NCBI GenBank assembly: GCA_035041965.1
Contig: JAPYMA010001288.1
Location: 186,001-250,000 of the forward strand
Length of the DNA: 64,000 nt
Direction: 5' to 3'
DNA from: Anisakis pegreffii
Taxonomy: Eukaryota > Nematoda > Chromadorea > Rhabditida > Anisakidae
Both the position numbers and the translations under genes were made by a program. The notes under the pieces were generated by a model. It was not told where the DNA came from, ran no database searches, and saw only the letters and a list, made by a program, of their open reading frames with translations. Every line of letters starts with the position of its first letter. Within the stretch, counting starts at the first letter, position 1. This document shows, in pieces, positions 31,604 to 41,618 of this stretch.

Positions 31604-31771
31604 ATGCTGGATAACTACTGTGCGTATCGAAGAGGACCATTTCTAAAAGCGACAGGGCAGTTTGTGTGCCACTTTAATGTGATGAAAAATCCATTTGGTG
31701 AGCTAGCCGAAGCATATCTGGATGAAATATCTGTTATGGTCAAAAAAGGATTTCATGGTAAACTCATCTAG
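31604..31771 (+). CDS. Short ORF or exon, possibly transthyretin-like
   Basis: A 55-codon frame from ATG to TAG (MLDNYCAYRR...), with a possible donor (CATG/GTAAAC) at 31758. The run ATGQFVCHFNVMKN followed by ELAEAYLDE and GFHGKL recalls the start of nematode transthyretin-like domains (Gly-x-Phe-x-Cys, then L-E-D, then G-F). The resemblance is weak: no signal-peptide exon or later domain exons were found nearby. It could be a gene fragment or chance. Confidence 0.3.
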   Translation: MLDNYCAYRRGPFLKATGQFVCHFNVMKNPFGELAEAYLDEISVMVKKGFHGKLI

Positions 31772-32578
31772 GTCATTTCAACTCATTGTCAGCCTGAGCG
31801 TGAGTCTACGTCCCAGCTCAACCATAGTTTAGTTAATTTAGGTGGTAAGTCAGAAAGCATTTAATTCACGACCACCATCTATGGTGTAAATATGCCTTCC
31901 CACATATTTGTCGCAATATTATGCAAGTTGTGAAAATTTCCAAGACTATTTCACATATTTCATAGAATAAAGCGTTGTGCTTGTTCATTCGATCAATCAG
32001 AAGTATTTAGCAGCCCTAGCCTCACCGGTCAGTTAGGAACAACAAACATATTATTGTGCAAAAGACAAACAAACAGTATAATAGTTCGGAACACCCGAAT
32101 GAAGCTTGACAATTGTAGAACGTGTTTATCGCAAAGATGAGAGCCGAATAGTCTGAAGAGAAAATTTGTCGATTTGATAACATGTGACTTCAGTGGTTAG
32201 AGGTGACTTGAGCTATCGCGGCTCGTTGACTTGAGCCAGTCGGTGCTCATGTGTGCAGTTTCAATCAAAAAACAAAAAAGGAAAGTCAACATCATGAAAC
32301 GCTCTTAAATATTCGGAAATGCGAAATCAGTAATTGGTGTTATATTGAGCGATTCAATGGAGGGAAGAAATCATACAGCATATGAGGTCAAAAAGTGAGA
32401 AGAACATTTGGAGATGCGGAATACACTTGCTAATAAAATCGTGTTAAGTTTGAATTGAACTCGGTTTAATACATGTGGTGGTAAGTAACAAGATAGCGAC
32501 AAGTCATATTAAGGCTATCTGGAGCGTAGAAATGAAAAATAAACAAGTGTTGCATTGCATACAATAACTTCATTTCAG

Positions 32579-33974
32579 GCTCCTTTGATCGATGTCATGA
32601 AAAAATTAATTAAAATGCAATTGAGTCGAGTATATGCACGATGATCAAGACATTGAATGTGAGACACATATGAAGCCTCTTACTAGTGCAGTTGTTCACA
32701 TGAGTCTACTCTCGCTCTGTGTAAGCCTCAGTCAGAGCATAAGCCTAAGCGCGAAAGCCTAAAGGCATAACTGAACCTAAACTCGATCCTGATTCGAGCG
32801 CATGAGACTAAAACACATCCGAATGTACTTCTGCAGCAGCACAACGTTTGCATATTGCTTACCTATTTGATGGCATCATTTTGTGAAAATATACGTATCT
32901 TTCAGTTATAAAATTAGCACAAATAACTAGCGGTATTTGTATTCCTCGACAACATTTTAAAATTCAAATCGCTGAACTTTTAGTGCAAATATTTTCGTTG
33001 ATTCGCTATCAAATTCAACAGCAACAAGTGTTTTCTAATCTATATTCATTCATTTGGTGAGTTATTAGATTCGAACATGTCCATAAATGGCCAGTACATA
33101 ACTGACTATGATACTTATTCGATTGTTTCGTGATTGATTGTGTTGACAAGTGACAGTATCTGCTGCACATTAGTACAGGTCAGCAACCAACCCAACTAGT
33201 ATTTTCGAACTTATGCACATCTGTAATTGGCGATTTGAACATATCCCTAAGCTGAACACACCTTTGCACTGACCACCGTTTGAATCATATATTATTCCTT
33301 AATTTTGAGCATTCAAGAAAGAGTTCTATCCTCTTAGATGAAATTCACGCAAATTAACGGTCGTAACGGAAAGAAAAGCTGCATACACAACTTTTAGTCA
33401 ATGACTTATGAATGATGACAGATTAAAAAAATCTTTTTCTAGTTCTCTCACAGCTATAGCAGGCAAATTTTTTGGAAATGATGAGGTATAATTGGTACTT
33501 TTGTGGACACTATAATTGGAAGGTGTTATGGGGCGATTATTTTTCAAAAAAAGCAAAGAAGCTGATCCGAATTTCTAGCGATTGTAAAACTCATGCGCGA
33601 TTGATTGCAAATACTCAGCCAGTAGATACCCTCTCACGAAACGTCACTGCATTACTGTTGAACGCATTTACTTGTCATGTTCACTACCATCTGAACAAAA
33701 ATCGGATTTTTAAATGTACTCCAAATTACATACAGTTCTGAAGAAACGTTAACAAACGGAACAAATTTTTAATCCATAATTGCTGAAGACTTTGTAAGAG
33801 TTCATCAAAAGTCAAATGAGAGGAGAAGTGTATTCTTCGCGCAGAAATGTGTTCTCAGCTGATGGTTGCACCATAAGGTCATATTTGTTTGATGATAAAG
33901 GAATTGATAATGTTACGAAAAATCAAGTATTCATAATTGAAATTAGTGAGTCATTTATGAAATGGTCACAATGA
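32579..33974 (+). CDS. Unidentified protein, seven short exons (5' end not found)
   Basis: Exons 32579-32629 (APLIDVMKKLIKMQLSR), 32687-32720, 32906-33056 (LAQITSGICIPRQHF, then ELLVQIFSLIRYQIQQQQ), 33179-33222 (SATNPTSIFELMHI), 33454-33485 (IAGKFFGNDE), 33619-33673 (PVDTLSRNVTALLLNAFT) and 33859-33974 (DGCTIRSYLFDDKGIDNVTK, then IEISESFMKWSQ, TGA). Phases run 0, 1, 2, 1, 0, 1 and agree at every junction; acceptors are good (TTTCAG, GTACAG, CTCACAG, ACTCAG, TCTCAG). No exon is long enough to stand out as an ORF. The protein appears mixed helical, without signal peptide or obvious membrane span in the visible part. I do not recognise the family, and 5' exons are missing. Confidence 0.6.
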
Positions 33975-36900
33975 ATGAAATAAAATAACACAAAAGTAGG
34001 CAAGATGCGATGCAGTCCAGGCAGTTTTATTGCAAATATAATTCAATTTATGAAATTATTCTCTCGGAAAAATGAAGCAACTGAAAAACGAAAAATTGTA
34101 AAAGAATCCTTCGAATATTGGGATATTGACAGGAATTTAAGTTTAAAAATAAATTAAGGCTTATGTGCCAGTTTGATGATGATCTGTATAGATATGTTCA
34201 AAAAACTTTTCATGCAAATCCACTGTGACATTTTAAAAAATTCGTTTTTGTTCAATCGACCAAAGATTTATGAAGTTCAGTGTGTACTGGTTACAAGATG
34301 GATATTTGATGCCCACAGTCTCAAAAGAGTTTGGACGAATGATAAGAGCTCAACGTTACTTAGTAAAGAATTTGGTAAAGATGAATAGTAAAGAATTTAA
34401 TGAATTACTGTTTATTTCCCAACACATTTATAGGGAAGATTTGATGTCAGAGTAGGTATTTAGGTAGACTAACGATAAAACAAATCTGTGAAAACTCCTT
34501 TCAAACATTCAAGTGTACTGTAGTGATTGGCATGAACGGACAACAATGCGTTTGGACTTTTGTTAAATGTAATGCCAAGGGACATCCAAAATTCCCTCGA
34601 ATACTCACATTTAGAATAATTTCATATTTATTTTTGCGTTTAATAATTCTTCATTCACTTTTCGCAGTCTATATTTTGGCGTCATAAAATTACAATCGTT
34701 TGCAGCGAAACGAGAGGAGATTTGAAAAAAGAAAAATTGAATTATTTCAATGAACACAGCTAATTCTTTCGAGGAAACACTGTGTATCGACCAATAGAAT
34801 AAATGGGTGCTTAAATGGGCATTAATTGCTTGTATAAACCAGTGAATCCAAAGCTATTTCATAGCACTGTCTCCATTTAGTCGACTTCACGAAATCAATG
34901 ACTGCGAGAGATTCACACATGCCACTGAATGATACTTAATCCAAAAATAAATGCATGCCTAATGAACGGAACATGAAGGAATCTCATTGGATCTATACGA
35001 CAAATATTAGTGAGTGCTGGAACTGATTAGTAAAAGAGATTATCCTTGTATTAACAAGTAATGAATTGTAATCGATCAAGTACAAGTGAATTGAAAGTTG
35101 TCATTTATTTATTCATTTCTTTTCAACAAGTCTGAGCGAATCTATGCAACAATAACAATTCTCAATAACAACACCACTGAAAAGCAATAGCAGTTATAAA
35201 ACATGAAACACACTGTCACTGATCTATTTGTGATAGATTATTCAACAGATGTGACCAGTTTGTAATCGTGAAATTTTCACGAGCAATTAATTCACTCATT
35301 CCAATTTCAGTTCTTGTGTTCTATACTAAGCTCAACCCAAAATAAAATTCTAAGTGCAAAAACCATCTCAGCTTAAGACTTTCATCAATTACTGATGCAA
35401 GTGAACAATATATTATCATTATAATAAACGAAGTTCAATCGACCAAAGAAATGTCGTTGTCGATGATGTAGGGTTATAGGTGTACGCATATGTGTGAATA
35501 GGTAGAGGAGGAATTATTTGTAAATGAATGAGTGCTTATCATCGGTAATTTTAATGCATTCAGCTATGACGTTAATGCAATATTGTGAAGCCATTCATAA
35601 AGAGTGTTTGGTTGAAGTATTCAAGGATGCTGACTTGTTGCTCGCAAAGAATGGGATTTAAAAGGGATAGAATAAAGAAGGAGATGATGATCACTTTGGC
35701 GATACCAAATGTACCAATGAATGAAACTAGCGTTCAGACTAACAACCTCGAACAAGTAAGTGATTGATAATGATGCATCAGCATCGTAAATGCAGTGTGG
35801 AACAAAATGCTATTATGACGCTACTGGTGCTGACTGATGTGTGGAGATGAGCGTGAATGAAGAAACAGCAGTCCGATAACGAATATCTGCAATATGGCGC
35901 AACGACGGCGTTCATTCCATTTCGAATCGAGACGCATCCAAAATGCAGCCCCTTCGGCGACGTTGTTGTCATGTGTCGGGCGTTGCCCGTTTAGAGTGTG
36001 TCTTTTGACCAAAAATCGCACAGAAGAAGAGTCGTCGAGAATCCCGCGGTAATGTCAGAAGCATGGGGATACTCTTGCGGGGATTGATTTCATTCCTTTC
36101 CCCACAGGGGCGACTTTTTTGAGCAACATCGTAACCGACCCCTCCACGGGGCGAACATATCCCTGCCCCCACGGGAGCTCTCATGAAATTCGTTTTTACA
36201 GCATCACATAAATACGCACATATACAGCATTCATTAACAATCGATTACGTTTGCTCGGAGATGTTTTTTTTTCGTAATATTCCATTAACAGCGAGAACTT
36301 TCAATGTTTGATTGTTTTGAAGAGCTCATGATGAATGCCAAACATTGAAGAGAAATATACATTGGAAAGTTATGATGAAACATGAAAATGTTGAAAACAC
36401 AAAACCTCAAGGGGATGTGCTCATATAGAAAGAGAGAGAGCAAAAACTTTGACTGTGAAATTGAATCAATCCTCCACATACGTATCAATTCCGTTAAACA
36501 GGATAATATTCTAACTCAAGATCTTGCCCTTCGAATGTTTATATTATTTGGCGTTACCTTTCACATATCTGTTGATCGAAAATTATGTTAAAAATATTTG
36601 CACCAGAGGAGAAGGTGTGCTCTCGTACGAAACATTTCTTGAGAGACCCCATTCGCGATCACAAAGGCACTCTCTTAAGTGCGGCGAAAGCCAGCAAGAG
36701 AAGCAAAATTCATCCTCGTCCGTCCCTGCGGCGGTGAACACTCATAAATACCTCGCAATCAGTAAATTTCCATCCAAGTATTTTCCCGTGCACATCCTAG
36801 TCTTTTTCTAGTCATAATATGAAGAAGCATTAAAAAAAGTTGTCATGAAACATAGCAACTAAGTGACTAAGTTATGACGAAGAGTATCTTAATGAACTTC

Positions 36901-37502
36901 ATGTTGAATGTGAGCATGAAGATGATGATAAAGCTGCTGAATGATTTTTCAAATTGCAAATTGTACACCATTCATTTGGATATAAGTTTAAAAACTTATC
37001 GAGTATACTCTATCAAGAGGACGGTGGTGATGATGATGTATCAGAACGATTACAATATCGTTTAACGAATGTTACGAGAAGATGTACTGCATTGCAATAA
37101 ATCGAATAATCCGTTTACATTTGCGTTAGATAAGCCATGAGCCTCATGTATGTATCGATTATGTTTTCGCGAAAAAATAAAGAAATGAGTCGAAGCAGTA
37201 AGTAAGGTATCTAAAGTGCGAAATCAAATTGATGTGATTGATTGGGCGAAAATATGAAAAATTCATAAATATTCAATGCTTCAAGAGATTGCTTTATTTT
37301 CGAGTACACAACGTCAAGAGGAAGAGGATATTTTTGCTTCATTCGAAAGCAAAAATCACAATAAAGTAAGAACATGAGAAATATGTTTATGAATGAATGA
37401 CGCTTTGATTATTTAATGAGAGTTGAAGAGAGTGATGTAAAAAAGTTATGAAAATTAAAAACATTTACTTTGTAAGATGATAAGTGAGCGGGAAGATGAA
37501 GT
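33975..37502. other. Poorly resolved region with one exon-like piece and a GC-rich patch
   Basis: A plus-strand candidate exon at 35627-35755 starts with ATG (MLTCCSQRMGFKRDRIKKE), runs 43 codons and ends at a GTAAGTGA donor; no partner was found. An ATG ORF at 34270-34455 (+) encodes 61 residues without a family. Bases 35900-36185 are GC-rich with ACGGGG and CCCCAC words, unlike their surroundings. Bases 36524-36811 (+) hold a 95-codon frame of unclear status. Confidence 0.35.
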
Positions 37503-37567
37503 GGATATCAAAGCACATCAACCAATAGGTGTGTGTTTTTAGGTGTTGTTGATGTGCTCTGATGTCC
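37503..37567 (+). ncRNA. miRNA-precursor-like hairpin (candidate)
   Basis: A 65-base segment with a 20-bp stem: GGATATCAAAGCACATCAAC on the 5' arm pairs with GTTGATGTGCTCTGATGTCC on the 3' arm, with one G-U wobble and one A-C mismatch. The loop is about 25 bases. Arm length, imperfect pairing and loop size fit a metazoan pre-miRNA. No known miRNA seed was recognised, and the strand of transcription is a guess. Confidence 0.4.
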
Positions 37568-38327
37568 TAACCCCTTGATTAGCCATTCACATTACAAGTA
37601 ATTTTTCATAAACGATAATGCCTTATGGGCCAACGTTAAGCAGCAACGAACTGCAAAAATGTTTGCATTACTCAAATAGAGTTAGCTCATTTTATAGATA
37701 TGCAATAAATGATTATGTTGTCACAGCATAAAAAAACAATTAGAAAATGAAAAATAATCCAAGTTATTATGATTATGAAAATATAGTAGTAAATTAACAT
37801 TTGCGAATATCACAACAGATGAGAAGTGCAAATCATACGAGCATAATATGAACGGTATATGTCGATTATCATTAAATCCAAATAAAGAATTGCTCAGTCA
37901 TTATTTGCCATAGAACAGTTGCAAAAATTGAGTTAAACTAAGAATAGCTGTTTATGAAAGAATTTAATGCTAGACTAAACAATCGTTCGTAAAACGGGAA
38001 CGTTCCTTATTTGTAACATAATGTTTAAGTGGCTCAGCCGCAACTGAAATCGTCTTAAAATTCATTTGACACTGAAGCAATGAGTGCAGTTTCATATCAT
38101 CCGTCATCAGCTTCTTTTTCAAACTTTATCAAAAACATAGGACAAAACGGCGATAGAACTATTATTAGCACTGTGATCATGGAAAGATGAGAAATATATG
38201 CAAATAATGCCTTTGTTTAGAGTTCGTCGGGGAATGGGGTCTCCGTCCAGCTTGCTCCTCGACGGGGTCCCCCCTTAGCCAAAAAGTTGATCGTCAACGA
38301 GTTGATCGCTCTATGCCACGAATTGAC

Positions 38328-38383
38328 AAAGTAACGTTTATGCATTTTATCACTGAATTGATGAAGTGCATAAACGTTATTTT
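38328..38383. repeat. 25-bp hairpin with 6-base loop
   Basis: AAAGTAACGTTTATGCATTTTATCA, read as its first 20 and last 5 bases, pairs with the segment ending at 38383 over 25 positions with only three G-U wobbles. The loop CTGAAT is 6 bases. The loop is small for a pre-miRNA, so a palindromic element is as likely. It lies just right of a GC-rich patch (38220-38280) with a GACGGGGTCCCC core. Confidence 0.55.
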
Positions 38384-38529
38384 GCTGCAATTTTAAATGT
38401 TTTCAATACCAACAAATTATAGCTGCAAAACAGCAAGAAAACATTGGAAACATTATAGAATCTTGGCGATACTTTGGAATTTTACCTATGATAATGAATG
38501 CACTCAGTGTTGCAGTAAAATCAATGATA

Positions 38530-38853
38530 TTAAATTTCGAAGTTCCATGAGGATTGCATTCGCTTATGTCTGATATGCGAAATGGCATTAAAATCAATCA
38601 GATAAGTGATGCTCTAACAGAGCTTCAATCAAAAACGATATATGACGAAAATGTAAATGATGAAAGGTTTCGAGCATAAAAAACTTTGATGAAGCGTGTT
38701 TAAAAGAATTTTATCGCTAAATGCTTCAAAAACTCAAAACACTTCCCTCATCTCCGATAATGAAACAAGGTCAAAATGATCGCTTGTGCAGCAAGTGAGT
38801 CTCTTTGCTGACGTCAACCAATCATGCAAGTCAGCATTCCGAATATTCACTTG
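38530..38853 (-). CDS. Two exons of an unidentified protein (partial)
   Basis: Exon 38743-38853 (acceptor CCTTTCAG; QVNIRNADLHDWLTSAKRL, then DHFDLVSLSEMRE) joins in phase 0 to 38530-38613 (SITYLIDFNAISHIRHKRM, ending in TAA). The second exon also has another open frame, from about 38570 to a donor at about 38489, leading to a hydrophobic end (LSAFIII), so the 3' structure is ambiguous. Upstream exons were not found. No family recognised. Confidence 0.35.
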
Positions 38854-40026
38854 CTGAAAGGATTCCCGCGAAAGATTCGATTCTTAAGTTGAAATATCTA
38901 CTATGCATGTATGTATGTATGCATAATATCTAGCATCTAAATAAGTGCATGAACAAAATTAGGAGAAATGGGAAGTCTGTTGACATAGAGGTTTTAATTC
39001 TAGCGCTATTCAGCCAGATGAGTTGAAGAAGGGAGAAGAGTGATGAATAGTGACAATAAGGGAATGTATGAAATTGAATGAAAACATGAACAAAAATGCT
39101 GATCGCATCAAAACTTTGTGCGTGCAAAGTTCTCTGAAAATATGACTGAATTCATCAATGAACGCCGATAATCAATTCTTTAAGAAGGTTCTGATAGAAA
39201 TAAGCATAAAGACAACTATCATAATTATACTTTCGAAAATCTAATAGAGTTGTTTCAGCTGGAATGTTATTCACAATTATGATAGCATAGTTATGAATCG
39301 AATCAAGTGATGATGTAGGATCTCAGAAATGTCTTTGGATCAGAACGTCGGATGAGATGTAACAGCAGAATAACTGCTACGTTTCGTTGAAAGTCTTCAA
39401 AAACATTAGGTGTGATCGAGATGCGCATGCTCAAATTAGATTTTTGTTTGTGCATCTAGCTTGAGAATTGATATGGCAGTATTCTGGAATCAATCAATTC
39501 GAAGCCTATTACGTAACGTAAAAATCACTGCTAACTATGTCACTTTTTCACTCATTCTCATGCTCATTCTTATGCTCAGTATCCACATATATCATACATC
39601 TTTTCATTGTTCACAAAACACTAATTCAGTTCCATTTTGTGAGTAATGCGATCAACTGAGCAAAAACTTCAATCGCAATATTCAACTCCAAGATGTTTCA
39701 TTCTCGCAAAAGTTTGCAATATCAACATGCTATCAATCGATCCAGTTATCAATTAATGCTCTTTGTTGTGAACTTAAGCAAATGTAGAAAAGACGCGATA
39801 GACTGAGTAATAAACTGAGTAATTGATCGTATTTAAGCCATTCTGAACCGCACTGAGGATATGAGAATTAAGTAGCAATAATCAACTTTCATATCATACG
39901 ATCTTTCCAATATCGTAAACAGCATAACTCTTACACACGAATGCTGTCATCGAATAAACTTTCATCAACGGGGATGTACTTATCTGCAAATGTTCATATG
40001 CTGACTAATTGTAAGGACTGTGAGGG
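38854..40026. other. Region with one coding-like minus-strand ORF
   Basis: The minus-strand frame 39303-39455 runs 50 codons from ATG to TGA (MHKQKSNLSMRISITPNVFE, then VAVILLLHLIRRSDP). Its composition looks protein-like and it may be a small gene or a terminal exon. The plus-strand frame 39461-39646 looks random. Nothing else recognised. Confidence 0.3.
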
Positions 40027-41241
40027 ATGGCACTAGCCGAAGAAGTTAGCAGAGCTAAATGTTTGCGTGCAACTGATTAATTCATGGAAGTATGTGTGAC
40101 ATCCGCCGAGAGACGATTAGAATGTTGACAGGAAACAATTCACAATAAAATCACAAAATTTTTCTCCAATCAGCCGCAGAAGACATATTCTTAGTAGTTA
40201 AATTTGCGTATTTTACAGCAAAGTCCGCTGAAACGCCCATTAAGTAGTGAACTGAAAGTACTGATTAATGCGGGATTAAGCATCTTCAGTATATTCACTA
40301 ATCAAACATCCTAGCACTACGTGGCGCCGAAAAAAAACGTTATGGATATTATGACTCTCTACTGATATTATCTGGATTACCTGGATTGGCCAGGCTATCA
40401 AACGTTTGTAACGTTGCTAGCCACAATGCTCGCGTTTCCGTGCGCATTGTTTTCGCCTTGATTTCAGCCACCCCGCTGGCTAGGCGAGACAGGTCACTCT
40501 ATTGATATACGTTCCTAATAACCGAGTTGTCAAAGAGATGGTTCATACGCATGAATGCAAAGAGCATATGTATTCACTTCAACCAGCTACATTGAAAAGC
40601 ATTAAGGAAAACGCCTTAAGAAAATAATCATCTTTCGAAACATAGATTCTAAACTCAACTGATGATCCACATTTCAGCAGTCATTTGTAGACTGAATGAA
40701 AATGACTGTTGCAAGATCAAATCGACCGAAACGGAAAACAGTGTTGAAGTCGTCGGGATTTTTGAAAGTAAGTTTAGACCGACACAAAATGTACCAATCT
40801 AAATCCTTAAGTGCTCTTCATTTATTTAAATGAATGAGACGAATCGTTGAACTAAAGGTTCTAGGAAGGAGATGTGGCGATATACAACAACGCAAGACGA
40901 GAAGTGGATTGACGTAATAGTTTCAGATTTGCATGTTCACGGTAAGTTCATGGCAGACTGTTGGATAAACCAATATAGTACTGGACTTCCCACTTGACGT
41001 AACCGAATTTCCGAACGAGATGATAATATCACTAAAGACGCTTCGAGCCGAATGCATGCTTGAAGTTCAAAATTTCACAGTTGCTCATATTTGATGTTAT
41101 GCTCTTATGCTCTCACACTCGAGAGATCCATTACCAATTCGGTGGTTTGGTAAGCCGTCATTACCCCCTTCCCTACCCTCTCCCCCGCCTCGGTCATATG
41201 AACTTACTACTTCAGTGAATACAATCTTGGAGGACGGTTGA
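40027..41241 (+). CDS. Unidentified small protein, five exons, about 134 aa
   Basis: Exons 40027-40066 (ATG start, MALAEEVSRAKCL), 40315-40492 (GAEKKRYGYYDSLLILSGLP, then ISATPLARRDR), 40691-40767 (LNENDCCKIKSTETENSVEV), 40858-40941 (SRKEMWRYTTTQDEKWIDVI, then SDLHVH) and 41216-41241 (NTILEDG, TGA). Phases 1, 2, 1, 1 agree throughout, and the donors GTAAGTTTA and GTAAGTTCA are near consensus. The second exon is more GC-rich than its surroundings. No signal peptide. I cannot name the family. The last exon is the least certain: another in-frame acceptor lies near 41452. Confidence 0.6.
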
Positions 41242-41618
41242 AAACAACAACACGCTTAAGTGTCTCATTCATAGTTATGAAAACAATAATTTTCAATCTA
41301 GAATCCCACAACACACCCACCACATCGTAATACACATTTATCATAAATCAGATGGCTATGACACAGTTGAGTGATTATTTCGTTTAAAACATTCATTTAA
41401 AAAACCAAAAATCCTGTTATATGCGATTATTGAAAATTTTGAAAACTTTCCAGTGCAACCAAACAACAACAGTGGATGAATTCAAAAATACTCGCTCGTC
41501 TCGCACCAAACCAATGATCTTTTCTGCCGCACCAAAAAAAAACTCAATCAGTTCCTATTGGTACTGAGAGACGATGCCAGTCAATATATTGAAGAACTTA
41601 TGAAATACTTATGACTAC
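41242..41618. other. Convergent gap between two unidentified genes
   Basis: The plus-strand gene ending at 41241 and the minus-strand gene ending at 41619 converge here, leaving 377 bases for both 3' ends. Nothing else seen. Confidence 0.4.

Noticed and set aside
35970..36190. GC-rich minus-strand frames as bacterial transfer
   Set aside because: Short overlapping frames with no motif; composition better fits the dispersed GC-rich repeat patches.
40315..40492. GC-richer segment as a transposon
   Set aside because: It fits as an in-phase exon between good splice sites, with no inverted ends.
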